The position numbers and the translations under genes are program-made. From Legionellaceae bacterium (GTDB lineage: Bacteria; Pseudomonadota; Gammaproteobacteria; Legionellales; Legionellaceae), in contig JAGOTG010000002.1 of assembly GCA_018061965.1 (NCBI GenBank), positions 124,001-188,000 of the forward strand: a DNA stretch of 64,000 bases, read 5' to 3'. This document shows, one piece after another, positions 9,324 to 18,208 of this stretch; positions within the stretch are counted from its first letter, which is position 1, and every line of letters starts with the position of its first letter. The notes under the pieces are model-generated. The model made no database searches and was not told the origin of the DNA. It saw only the letters and a program-made list of their open reading frames with translations.

Positions 9324-9590
9324 TTCCCTTTGTTATTTGTCCAGATATGAGTTTATTCACAAAAATAGGAAGTTTTTAACAAGTCTTTTTTTGAATTCAA
9401 CGCGGGACTCGCGAAAAACTTCGAGACGAAGGTGAATCTCGAGATCGAGGTGAGTTTAGTCTTTGCTGTCATAGCAACCCCTACCTTTACTTAATATATA
9501 GTAAACTTTCTCATGAATCTTTACAATATTTTGCACTAGTGGCCCGGATAGACCCAGGGCAAGATCATGTGTGCCATATAAATATTCTAT

Positions 9591-9764
9591 TCAAATAGGA
9601 CGCCATCCAATGAGTTCTCTATCGATAAATTGGTTCCGCTCGGCTATAAGCGATACGCCTCCCAATAAAGCAGCAACACCCGCAACTGCTACTATAATTG
9701 TGCAGACCATCCAAGCCGCGGCTCGGATAGATCGCCCTGATTTCGAGCAAAAAATCGATTTCAT
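9591..9764 (-). CDS. Small 57-residue membrane protein or gene remnant, paralogue of the 5060-5806 C-terminus
   Basis: Reading the minus strand from the ATG at 9762-9764 gives 57 residues: MKSIFCSKSGRSIR, a hydrophobic segment (about 18-40), and a tail ending GWRPI. The segment plus tail parallels the last ~50 residues of the protein at 5060-5806 (ending PWRPI). The 17 bases TTCAAATAGGACGCCAT spanning the stop codon are identical in both. No convincing ribosome-binding site precedes the ATG, so this may be a decayed duplicate and not an expressed gene. Confidence 0.45.
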   Translation of the reverse strand: MKSIFCSKSGRSIRAAAWMVCTIIVAVAGVAALLGGVSLIAERNQFIDRELIGWRPI

Positions 9765-9811
9765 ACTGTTAAAATTTTAGACGATATTGCACTGGACATG
9801 ATTAGGGCGAC

Positions 9812-9889
9812 GTCACGGGATTGCTTCACCGCGTTCGCAACGACGGTAGAAGACGAATACGTCGTTGCGAGCGATAGCGAAGCAGTGAC
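9812..9889. repeat. Palindromic intergenic repeat, GTCATTGCGAG-type
   Basis: GTCACGGGATTGCTTC at the left and GCGATAGCGAAGCAGTGAC at the right form an imperfect inverted repeat with a second inner pair (CGTTCGCAACGACG and CGTCGTTGCGAGCG). A related half-copy sits at about 50930-50964. It lies just downstream of prfC and may serve as its 3' hairpin. Confidence 0.55.
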
Positions 9890-9895
9890 TTTTTT

Positions 9896-11476
9896 TTAAT
9901 GTTCTCGCGTAGCCAAAAACGCTATCTTCGGATAGCGCTCTTGAGCCAAAGACAAATTCACCCGAGTGGGTGCCAAATAAATGAGCGAATCACTACCATC
10001 TAAAGCCAGATAATCAAAGGTCTTATCCCTAAACTCGCTCAGAGTTTTGTCATCCGGCGCATAGACCCAACGTGCACAAGTCACGTTCACTGCCTCATAA
10101 ATGCAGTCCACTTTATATTCATGCAGCAACCTATGGGCCACCACATCAAATTGTAGCACCCCCACAGCGCCTAAAATCAATTGATTCGAAGACAAGGGAC
10201 GGAAAACTTGGGTTGCCCCCTCTTCTGATAATTCAATCAAACCTTTCAACAACGCTTTACTTTTCATCGGATCTTTCAAGCGCACCAAACGAAATAACTC
10301 CGGTGCAAAATTAGGAATACCCGTAAATTTCAGCTGCTCACCCTGGGTAAACGTATCACCAATGCGAATGGTGCCATGATTATGCAAACCAATGATATCG
10401 CCACTCAAAGCAATCTCCGCTTGATTGCGATCACCTGCCATAAAGGTCAAGGCATTCGCAATTTGCACATCTTTCTCTAAACGCAAATGGCGTAATTTCA
10501 TCCCACGCTCAAAGGTACCCGAACAAATCCGCAAAAACGCAATCCGATCTCGATGCCTAGGATCCATATTGGCCTGAATTTTAAAGACAAACCCAGTAAA
10601 TGCCGGCTCTTCCGGTGCGACCAATCGTTCCGCTGCTGCACGCGCTCGAGGGCCAGGTGCATAACGCACAAAATCATCCAATAATGAACGGATCCCAAAA
10701 TTATTAACCGCTGATCCAAAATAAACCGGCGTCAGATTACCGGCCAAATATTCGTCCAGATCAAATGTGTGCGAGGCGCCCATGACCAATTCAAGCTCTT
10801 CGCGAAGTTCTTGGGCCATATCCCCTAAATGCTGATCCAGCTCGGGGTTATGCAAACCAACAATCGACAAGCCCTCTTGAGTTTGCGCATTTTTTCCAGG
10901 CTCAAACAAATGAATGGTATCCGTCAATAAATGATAAATGCCTTTGAAGCGACGTCCCATCCCAACCGGCCAGGTAATGGGCGAACAACGAATACCCAAT
11001 ACAGTTTCCACCTCATCTAACAGGTCGATCGGCTCACGCCCTTCGCGATCCAATTTATTAATAAACGTCATGATAGGCGTTTGGCGCAGACGACAGACAT
11101 TCATTAATTTGATCGTCCGATCCTCCACCCCTTTCGCCACGTCAATCACCATTAAGGCAGAATCAACGGCGGTGAGTGTTCGATAAGTATCTTCAGAAAA
11201 ATCTTCGTGTCCGGGCGTATCAAGTAAATTCATCACATGATCTTGATAAATAAACTGCATGACCGACGTGGTGATAGAAATCCCCCGCTCTTTTTCCATT
11301 TCCATCCAATCGGACGTAGCATGGCGACTGGCTTTGCGGCCTTTGACCGAGCCTGCCAATTGAATGGCACCACTAAATAACAGTAATTTTTCAGTAACGG
11401 TGGTTTTCCCTGCATCGGGATGGGAAATGATCGCAAACGTACGGCGTTTGTGATAATCATGATAGCAATCGGTCAT
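9896..11476 (-). CDS. prfC: Peptide chain release factor 3 (RF3)
   Basis: 526 residues, the normal RF3 length. GTPase motifs are SHPDAGKTT at 18-26 (G1), the G2 region [18 protein letters not shown] (G3) and NKLDREG (G4), followed by EF-Tu-like domain 2 and the RF3 C-terminal domain ([23 protein letters not shown]). RF3 recycles RF1 and RF2 from the ribosome after termination. It is monocistronic here. Its 3' end has been copied to 8263-8593 in inverted orientation. Confidence 0.96.
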   Translation of the reverse strand: MTDCYHDYHKRRTFAIISHPDAGKTTVTEKLLLFSGAIQLAGSVKGRKASRHATSDWMEMEKERGISITTSVMQFIYQDHVMNLLDTPGHEDFSEDTYRTLTAVDSALMVIDVAKGVEDRTIKLMNVCRLRQTPIMTFINKLDREGREPIDLLDEVETVLGIRCSPITWPVGMGRRFKGIYHLLTDTIHLFEPGKNAQTQEGLSIVGLHNPELDQHLGDMAQELREELELVMGASHTFDLDEYLAGNLTPVYFGSAVNNFGIRSLLDDFVRYAPGPRARAAAERLVAPEEPAFTGFVFKIQANMDPRHRDRIAFLRICSGTFERGMKLRHLRLEKDVQIANALTFMAGDRNQAEIALSGDIIGLHNHGTIRIGDTFTQGEQLKFTGIPNFAPELFRLVRLKDPMKSKALLKGLIELSEEGATQVFRPLSSNQLILGAVGVLQFDVVAHRLLHEYKVDCIYEAVNVTCARWVYAPDDKTLSEFRDKTFDYLALDGSDSLIYLAPTRVNLSLAQERYPKIAFLATREH

Positions 11477-11548
11477 TTTTTACTCTAAATCAAAAACTGA
11501 ATTATAATAGATTCCAGTCCAAGTTTCTACGTCCGAAAGCCCTCACCA

Positions 11549-11638
11549 CACGTCATCCTGAGCGTTTAGCGAAGGATCTCCAGAAAACGAAGACCAATTT
11601 TATGATGGGAGATCCTTCGTTTCACTCAGGATGACGTG
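11549..11638. repeat. Palindromic repeat, CGTCATCCTGAGC family
   Basis: CACGTCATCCTGAGCG at the left and CACTCAGGATGACGTG at the right are complementary ends of a 90-bp inverted repeat, with inner arms GAAGGATCTCC and GGAGATCCTTC. Related half-copies occur at about 47139-47170, at 58499-58512, and inside smrB at 50348-50391. It lies between prfC and the acyl-CoA operon, upstream of the former and downstream of the latter. Confidence 0.7.
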
Positions 11639-11650
11639 CATCTGCCCTGT

Positions 11651-12673
11651 TTACCCTGCCTCAAAATAACGATTGACCTGCATAGACGTCACTTCAGCCA
11701 AAGTCATAGGTTGCCAGCAAGGACGTTTGTCTTTATCCACGATCACGGCACGGACCCCTTCATAAAAGTCCTGATCTTGTAGAAAATGTCGGACCAATCT
11801 CCCATCCATGTCTAAACAAGCCGCCATCGTTTTAGGTTTTGCGAAGCGCAATTGTTGGAGGGTTACCTTGAGACTCAATGGCGATTTACTCAGCAAACGT
11901 TCGCGTAACTCTTGATACCAAGCTTCTTTTCTTTGGGCCAATCTGTCCATAATCCGTTCCATGCTATCCGGAACGAAGCAAGCATCGATACCCTCTTTCT
12001 TTTTCAATAAAGTCGACGTAAGAGATTTTTCAGAAAATTGTTCAATACACTGGGTCGCTGCATAATAAGCATCTTTGCTCAAATCCGCCTGAAACAAAGC
12101 CTCCATTAATTTTGGAAAATGTTCTGCTGGAACCATGGCTGAAATCAAATTCAAAGCCAGTGCATCTTTCACCGAAATTTGGTCGCCACTTAATCCTAAA
12201 TAATATCCAAATTGCCCCAAACATTGGGCTAAAATATGACTTGCACCAATATCCGGGAAAAAACCAATACCTGTTTCAGGCATGGCAAAGGTAAAATGCT
12301 CGCTCCCTACACAATGCGAACCATGTAAGGCAATCCCAACACCGCCTCCCATTGTAATCCCATCCATCAGCGCAATATAAGGCTTGGGAAAATCGTGAAT
12401 CAATTGATTTAAACGATACTCGCGCTCAAAAAAATTGAGCTGTTGTGAAAACGCTCCCCGTAAATCATAAATTTGTCGAATGTCACCACCAGCACAAAAG
12501 GCTTTGCTGGGTTCAGCATGAATCACCACAGCATGTACATTCGGGGCATGTTGCCATTCCAATAAATGCGTCGTCATCGTATCAATCATCGGCAACGTCA
12601 ATGCATGCAAAGCTTTGGGACGCTGTAATAACATCACCCCCACATTGTTCTGCACAAAACAATTCACGCTCAT
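11651..12673 (-). CDS. 3-hydroxyisobutyryl-CoA hydrolase-like protein
   Basis: 340 residues of the crotonase superfamily, ECH_2 subgroup. Visible features are HAVVIHAEPSKAFCAGGDIRQIYDLR near residue 45-70 (oxyanion hole) and MDGITMGGGVGIALHGSHCVG, plus the long C-terminal extension of HIBYL-CoA hydrolases compared with ordinary hydratases. It would release 3-hydroxyisobutyrate from its CoA ester in valine breakdown. It is last in a three-gene operon; its ribosome-binding site (GGAG) lies inside the end of the preceding gene, 3 bases away. Substrate is inferred from family and context. Confidence 0.85.
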   Translation of the reverse strand: MSVNCFVQNNVGVMLLQRPKALHALTLPMIDTMTTHLLEWQHAPNVHAVVIHAEPSKAFCAGGDIRQIYDLRGAFSQQLNFFEREYRLNQLIHDFPKPYIALMDGITMGGGVGIALHGSHCVGSEHFTFAMPETGIGFFPDIGASHILAQCLGQFGYYLGLSGDQISVKDALALNLISAMVPAEHFPKLMEALFQADLSKDAYYAATQCIEQFSEKSLTSTLLKKKEGIDACFVPDSMERIMDRLAQRKEAWYQELRERLLSKSPLSLKVTLQQLRFAKPKTMAACLDMDGRLVRHFLQDQDFYEGVRAVIVDKDKRPCWQPMTLAEVTSMQVNRYFEAG

Positions 12674-12676
12674 GCA

Positions 12677-13450
12677 CTATTCTCCTTTAAATACAGGCTT
12701 ACGTCGCGCAAAAAATGCTGCCGTGCCTTCTTGTTTGTCCGAACTCGCACAAGTTTTTGCAAAATGTAATGCTTCCAAATGTAAAGCATCGGTTAGCGGC
12801 AAATCATAGCCATAATCAATCACTTCCATCACAGCTTCCACAGCCAAAGGACCCATCGTTAAAATCTGTTGCAATAATACCCAGGCTTTCTCTTCTAATT
12901 CTTCCAGTGGCACCACATCACAGACTAATCCCCAGTTCAATGCTGTATTCGCATCAATACTCCGACCCGTCAAGCAAAGATCCAGCGCACGCCCTTTCCC
13001 CACCAGGCGCGCCAAACGTTGCGTACCGCCATACCCAGGAATCACACCCAGCTTGACTTCTGGTTGGCCAAATTGCGCCGTAGTCGCGGCAATCCGTAAC
13101 GTCGCGGCCATAGCTAGTTCACAGCCCCCGCCCAACGCATAACCATTGATCGCAGCTAAGGAAGGTTTGCCTAAGGTTTCCAACAAACGAAACACCGCTT
13201 GGCCTTCTTTGGCGAAGTCATAACCTGTTTGCGCATCGCATGCTGCCAAACGCTGAATATCTGCACCTGCACAAAATGCTTTACCTTGACCAGAGATCAA
13301 AATACCCTTCACCTTCGGATCGGTTTTGGCTGCAGTCAATATTGTGGTCAAAGATTGCAATACTTCGTCATTCAATGCATTGAGTTTTTCAGGGCGACTC
13401 AGCGTTATCACTAACACATCCTCGCGTATTTGATGTTGTAAACCAGACAT
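12677..13450 (-). CDS. Enoyl-CoA hydratase
   Basis: 257 residues, the standard crotonase size. Oxyanion-hole segments are GQGKAFCAGADIQRLA (about 54-69) and INGYALGGGCELAMAA; the catalytic Glu region is FGQPEVKLGVIPGYGGTQRL. It hydrates a 2-enoyl-CoA. Between an acyl-CoA dehydrogenase and an HIBYL-CoA hydrolase it most likely hydrates methacrylyl-CoA in valine catabolism, though broad chain-length activity is possible. A GAGGG ribosome-binding site lies 8 bases before the ATG at 13450. Confidence 0.9.
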   Translation of the reverse strand: MSGLQHQIREDVLVITLSRPEKLNALNDEVLQSLTTILTAAKTDPKVKGILISGQGKAFCAGADIQRLAACDAQTGYDFAKEGQAVFRLLETLGKPSLAAINGYALGGGCELAMAATLRIAATTAQFGQPEVKLGVIPGYGGTQRLARLVGKGRALDLCLTGRSIDANTALNWGLVCDVVPLEELEEKAWVLLQQILTMGPLAVEAVMEVIDYGYDLPLTDALHLEALHFAKTCASSDKQEGTAAFFARRKPVFKGE

Positions 13451-13461
13451 ATTTCATCCCT

Positions 13462-14616
13462 CTACTCTATAGAAAAATCCGAATCCAATACGGTTTTAGC
13501 GATGATTTCACGCATGATTTCATTGGTGCCTTCTAAAATTTGATGCACGCGTAGATCACGGAAAATTCGCTCGATTTGATAATCACACAAATAGCCATAG
13601 CCACCATGTAATTGCATCGCTTTATCACTAATTTGAAACGCGATATCAGTCGCCATCCGCTTCGCCATGGCACAGTGCATCGGCGCTTGGGCATGTTGCT
13701 GATCTAAATATTGCGCAGCGCGGTAAACCATCATTCTAGCCGCCGAAAACTCGGTCAGCATATCCGCAAAATAAAATCGCAATGCTTGCATTTTACTGAG
13801 CGTTTGCTGAAATTGTTTGCGCTCTTGTAAATAGGTCTGGGTCAAGCGCAAACAAGCCAAAGCCCCCCCTAAAGAACAAGCGGCAATATTAATTCGACCA
13901 CCATTCAAAGCCGATAGCGCAATTTTGAACCCCATGCCTTCTTCACCAACTCGATTGGTAACTGGCACACGGCAATTAGAAAAGTAAACCATAGAGGTAG
14001 GCTGATTACGCCAACCCATTTTGTGTTCTAAACTCCCGAAACTCAAGCCAGGGGTATTTTTCTCGACTAAAATACAGCTAATCCCTCTGCGCGAATCATC
14101 ACTAGTGCGCACCATACATAAATAGACGTCACTCACTGATCCGCCGGAAATAAATGCTTTCGAACCATTCAAAACATAATGATCGCCATCTAAGACAGCA
14201 GTTGTTTTCAGTGCAGCCGCATCAGATCCAGAATCAGGCTCAGTCAAGCAATACGAAGCCAACACTTGCATGCTAGTCAACCGAGGCCCCCAGTACTGAC
14301 GCAACTCAGGCGATGCGTAGCGATCAATCACGCCGGTCACCATATTGTGGATCGACAAATAAGCGCTAGTAGTCACACAGCCTGTGGCCAATTGTTCAAA
14401 AATAACAGCACCCGCTAAGCGACTCAATGCTGCGCCACCTATATCAGCTTTCGCAAACATCCCGGCCATCCCTAATGCAGCAGCTTCTTTTAAGATTTCA
14501 ACTGGAAATTTTGCTTGCTGATCCCAATCATTCGCATTGGGTTCTAAATGCGAACGGGCGAACTCGCCCGCCATATTGCGAAATGCACACAATTCTTCAT
14601 TCAATTCAAATTGCAT
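13462..14616 (-). CDS. Acyl-CoA dehydrogenase, isobutyryl-CoA type
   Basis: 384 residues. Conserved acyl-CoA dehydrogenase segments are ASYCLTEPDSGSDAAALKT (FAD and substrate loop), GGYGYLCDYQIERIFRDLR, and the catalytic Glu in LEGTNEIMREII near residue 362, as in the short/branched-chain subgroup. It oxidises an acyl-CoA to the 2-enoyl-CoA with FAD and passes electrons to ETF. First gene of the operon with hydratase and hydrolase. AAGGA precedes the ATG at 14616. The ~80-bp divergent gap to recQ must hold both promoters. Exact substrate is inferred. Confidence 0.9.
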   Translation of the reverse strand: MQFELNEELCAFRNMAGEFARSHLEPNANDWDQQAKFPVEILKEAAALGMAGMFAKADIGGAALSRLAGAVIFEQLATGCVTTSAYLSIHNMVTGVIDRYASPELRQYWGPRLTSMQVLASYCLTEPDSGSDAAALKTTAVLDGDHYVLNGSKAFISGGSVSDVYLCMVRTSDDSRRGISCILVEKNTPGLSFGSLEHKMGWRNQPTSMVYFSNCRVPVTNRVGEEGMGFKIALSALNGGRINIAACSLGGALACLRLTQTYLQERKQFQQTLSKMQALRFYFADMLTEFSAARMMVYRAAQYLDQQHAQAPMHCAMAKRMATDIAFQISDKAMQLHGGYGYLCDYQIERIFRDLRVHQILEGTNEIMREIIAKTVLDSDFSIE

Positions 14617-14697
14617 TTTTGATCCTTTGCTGTTTACTTCCCTACCGACTATTCATATCATTGCACCTGAGTTGTGTAAAGAACTGATATAACAAAA

Positions 14698-16506
14698 ATG
14701 ACCTCAGCACTCGATATTTTAAAGACGTATTACGGATATGAACAATTTCGTGTTCCCCAAGAAGATATTATTCATGATTTGGTTGCAGGCCAAGACCTAT
14801 TAGTCCTCATGCCAACTGGCGGTGGGAAATCTTTATGTTATCAAATTCCATCTTTGATGCTTCCTGGAGTTGGTATAGTCGTCTCACCATTGATTGCATT
14901 GATGGAAGATCAAGTCGCCGCACTCACCGCACTGGGCATTCGTGCCGCATACTATAATTCCTCCCTGACTTCTGCTGCGGCCAGAGACGTACTCGCCCGC
15001 TTACATGCTAATGAATTAGATCTGCTGTATATCGCGCCAGAACGTTTATTAAGTGATGCATTTATTGAACGTTTGCATGAATGTAGGATTGCTTTATTTG
15101 CCATTGATGAAGCCCATTGCATTTCACAATGGGGCCATGATTTTCGTCCTGAGTATGCTGCGCTTGGAAAATTGAAAACAGAATTTCCACAGCAACCCAT
15201 CATTGCCTTAACTGCCACCGCCGATCTCCAAACTCAAAAAGACATCGTCGTCAAATTACAGTACCAACCCAAATTCTATATCGCTTCGTTTAATCGGCCC
15301 AACATCTATTACCAAGTTTTGCCCAAACAAAATCCTATAAAGCAAATTCAACATTTTCTCCAAACGCAAACGCAACAATCTGGCATTATTTACTGTTCAA
15401 CCCGCGCCAGCGTCGAAAAATTGGTGGCCAAATTACAAGCTTTGAATTATCGAGCACGTGCTTACCATGCTGGGTTAGGTCATTCCGAGCGACGTGAAGT
15501 TCAAAGCCTGTTTCGCTATGATCAGATTGATATCGTAGTGGCAACCATCGCATTTGGCATGGGTATTGATAAACCCAATGTCCGTTTTGTCATCCATTAT
15601 GATCTCCCCAAAACCATTGAAGGCTATTATCAAGAAACCGGGCGCGCGGGCCGGGATGGCTGTGATGCACGGGCATTGATGCTCTTCGACCCGGCTGACA
15701 GTGGTCGTTTACGTGGCTGGATTCATGCTTTATCCGATGAAAACCAACAGCGCATGGAACATCAAAAACTGAATCATATGGTGGCATTTGCCACCGCAAC
15801 GCATTGCCGCCGTCAAATTTTACTCCGCTACTTTAATGAAGACATGACGGAACCCTGTGGGTTTTGTGATGTTTGCGACCACCCTCCCGTCACAGTAGAT
15901 GCCACCGTCGCCGCTCAAAAGTTCTTATCGTGTGTCTACCGTCTCAAGCAAAATTATGGCTTGAATCATGTGATTGATGTGTTACGCGGACAAAATTCAG
16001 AAAAAATTCGCCAAGCAGGACATCAGGATCTCTCTACCTATGGCATCGGAAAAGACGTATCCGATGCCGACTGGAAGCATCTAGCATGGCAATTGATTCA
16101 TCGTGACTATTGCTTTCAAGATCCAGATTATTTCAATGTCGTACGTCTCAGTCCTAAAGCCAAAGAACTGTTATTAAACAACGAGTCCATTTGTTTAACG
16201 GAATTACCACCGCAACAAACCCAAACTGCCATTAAACTTACAAAAACTCGCGCAGCGATCGATACAGCCGATCCGCTCTTCGAGCATTTACGCAGTCTGC
16301 GCCGACGTTTAGCCGACGAAGAAGGCAAACCTTCTTTTCTTATCTTCAGTGATGCCACACTCCATGATATGATTCGGGTACATCCCAGAACCCTAGAGCA
16401 AATGCTAACGGTATCCGGCGTCGGTCACCATAAATTGGCTCAATATGGTCAATATTTTTTGGATGTCTTAGGGTCGGTTGACAATTCGCTGGAGGCAACA
16501 ATATGA
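14698..16506 (+). CDS. recQ: ATP-dependent DNA helicase RecQ
   Basis: 602 residues. Helicase motifs: MPTGGGKSLCYQIP (Walker A), FAIDEAHCISQWGHDFRPEY (DEAH plus aromatic loop), ALTATAD (III), TIAFGMGIDKPNVRFVIHYD (V) and QETGRAGRDG (VI). The RQC zinc-binding cysteines are at CGFCDVC, and an HRDC domain fills about 515-590. RecQ unwinds DNA 3' to 5' in recombination repair. Its stop overlaps the start of mrp by 4 bases (ATGA), so the two are translationally coupled. Confidence 0.96.
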   Translation: MTSALDILKTYYGYEQFRVPQEDIIHDLVAGQDLLVLMPTGGGKSLCYQIPSLMLPGVGIVVSPLIALMEDQVAALTALGIRAAYYNSSLTSAAARDVLARLHANELDLLYIAPERLLSDAFIERLHECRIALFAIDEAHCISQWGHDFRPEYAALGKLKTEFPQQPIIALTATADLQTQKDIVVKLQYQPKFYIASFNRPNIYYQVLPKQNPIKQIQHFLQTQTQQSGIIYCSTRASVEKLVAKLQALNYRARAYHAGLGHSERREVQSLFRYDQIDIVVATIAFGMGIDKPNVRFVIHYDLPKTIEGYYQETGRAGRDGCDARALMLFDPADSGRLRGWIHALSDENQQRMEHQKLNHMVAFATATHCRRQILLRYFNEDMTEPCGFCDVCDHPPVTVDATVAAQKFLSCVYRLKQNYGLNHVIDVLRGQNSEKIRQAGHQDLSTYGIGKDVSDADWKHLAWQLIHRDYCFQDPDYFNVVRLSPKAKELLLNNESICLTELPPQQTQTAIKLTKTRAAIDTADPLFEHLRSLRRRLADEEGKPSFLIFSDATLHDMIRVHPRTLEQMLTVSGVGHHKLAQYGQYFLDVLGSVDNSLEATI

Positions 16507-17552
16507 ACTTAGATCAGATCATTCTCAATACGCCAGACACATGGCTAAAACGCAGCTTACAGGATTTGCAACTTGAACCTCAGATTGCTGTACACAACAA
16601 TACGGTTTCCATCACCGTCTCAGCACCTTATCCCATCCGGTTTCTAGAACAATCTCTGACGCCTGCCCTACAGGCTCAATTGCCGCAATATGTGATTCAT
16701 CTCCAAACCCAAAACCCCATTCGCGCCCATCAAACCCAATTACCGGGACAAAGTTTGCGTAATGTCAAAAATATCATTGCCATTGGATCCGGCAAAGGCG
16801 GCGTTGGAAAATCTACCGTTGCCGTGAATTTGGCGACTGCGTTGGCCAAATTAGGCGCGCGTGTTGGCCTGCTGGATGCAGATATTTATGGCCCGAGCGT
16901 CCCGATGATGTTGGGAAACACGCCCCCTATCCAAGTACAAGATGATCGCTACGTGCCAGTGCGTGTACACGGGATTGAAGCCATGTCGATCGGATATATC
17001 ACCGACAACAATACCCCCCTCATTTGGCGAGGGCCTATGCTGGCCAAATCTTTGATCCAAATGCTAGATTTCACTGCTTGGAATAATTTAGATTATTTAT
17101 GTATTGATTTACCACCAGGCACCGGTGATATTCAATTGAGCTTGGTGCAAAAAATCCCATTGGCCGGCGCCATTATTGTCACCACGCCTCAACAAATTGC
17201 CACGCTGGATGCGCAGAAAGCCATTCAAATGTTTAGCAAAACGAATGTCCCAACTCTGGGCATCATCGAAAATATGTCACTCCACCGCTGCAGTCAATGT
17301 GGTCATCATGACCCTATTTTTGGCCAAGGCGGCGCGGTACAATTGGCCCATGAATACCAATGCGCTTTGTTAGGACAATTGCCATTAGACAGCCGTATCA
17401 GACAAGAAGGCGATTCTGGTCTCCCTTCTGCTTTGTCTGCAAATACTGATTTAGCCAGCTTGTTTTTGAACATCGCTTTGCATACAGCCAGGACTCTAAG
17501 TGAAAGACCCTTGAGCTATACAGACAAAATACCTCCTATTGTAGCTAAATAA
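16503..17552 (+). CDS. mrp: Mrp/ApbC iron-sulfur cluster carrier ATPase
   Basis: 349 residues. A short N-terminal MIP18-like region (about 1-90) precedes the P-loop GSGKGGVGKSTVAVN with the deviant Walker A lysine, LLDADIYGPSVP, and the conserved CxxC in CSQCGHHD. The family delivers Fe-S clusters to apo-enzymes. The ATG overlaps the recQ stop by 4 bases and its own stop shares one base with the next ATG, so recQ, mrp and the following gene form one operon. Confidence 0.94.
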   Translation: MNLDQIILNTPDTWLKRSLQDLQLEPQIAVHNNTVSITVSAPYPIRFLEQSLTPALQAQLPQYVIHLQTQNPIRAHQTQLPGQSLRNVKNIIAIGSGKGGVGKSTVAVNLATALAKLGARVGLLDADIYGPSVPMMLGNTPPIQVQDDRYVPVRVHGIEAMSIGYITDNNTPLIWRGPMLAKSLIQMLDFTAWNNLDYLCIDLPPGTGDIQLSLVQKIPLAGAIIVTTPQQIATLDAQKAIQMFSKTNVPTLGIIENMSLHRCSQCGHHDPIFGQGGAVQLAHEYQCALLGQLPLDSRIRQEGDSGLPSALSANTDLASLFLNIALHTARTLSERPLSYTDKIPPIVAK

Positions 17553-18208
17553 TGTTCAAAACTGGCCGGATTATCAAAAAACCCCATTACACTATTCTGA
17601 AACAAGCGGTTTCACCTGAAAACTGTGAACTATTAGCCGACTATGCTCGGTTCAAAGCCCAGATCAAACCCAATACCACCCAAAACGTCGACCCCTTAGA
17701 TAATGTACATCGCGAATATGGTGATCCCTTATTAGAATTGCTTCTGGAAAAAGTAACCCCGATGATTGCGCATACCTTAGGCTGCGCAGTCTGGCCTACT
17801 TTGTCATTTTATTATGTGTATCAACATGGCACTGAGTTGAAACCCCACTCCGACCGCAGCTCTTGTCAATGGGTAGCCAGTTTATGTATTGGCGCGGATC
17901 CGGCGTTTAAAAAAACACAAAAAACATGGCCTTTGATTTTAAAAATCAAGGATAAAAAGACAGCAATAAAATTACACGACGGGGATATCCTCTTATTTAA
18001 AGGCCATGAAACCGAGCATTGGCGGGAACGCTTCACTGGCCAATGGTTTGTATCCGCTATTTTTGCGTTTGTAGAACAAGACGGACCGTACGCCTTCCAA
18101 AAATATGACCAACGCGCTAGCTTAGGCAAACCTCATGTCGGTATGTTTCATTGGACATGGGGATGTTTGAAACAAAAGTTCAAACTTTCTTCATTTTTCG
18201 GTTTCTAA
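17552..18208 (+). CDS. 2-oxoglutarate/Fe(II) oxygenase-like protein
   Basis: 218 residues. HSDRSSCQWVASLCIG gives the HxD of a double-stranded beta-helix metal site, and GHETEHWRERFTGQWF about 60 residues later gives the distal His region. This matches small 2OG-Fe(II) dioxygenases of the prolyl-hydroxylase type. The substrate is unknown. It starts on the last base of the mrp stop codon (TAATG). Its 3' end overlaps the convergent ATP-grasp gene by 18 bases. Confidence 0.6.
   Translation: MFKTGRIIKKPHYTILKQAVSPENCELLADYARFKAQIKPNTTQNVDPLDNVHREYGDPLLELLLEKVTPMIAHTLGCAVWPTLSFYYVYQHGTELKPHSDRSSCQWVASLCIGADPAFKKTQKTWPLILKIKDKKTAIKLHDGDILLFKGHETEHWRERFTGQWFVSAIFAFVEQDGPYAFQKYDQRASLGKPHVGMFHWTWGCLKQKFKLSSFFGF

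Noticed and set aside
9571..9780. 69-codon plus-strand frame
   Set aside because: It is antisense to the small minus-strand gene at 9591-9764, whose product has recognisable similarity to the 5060 protein.
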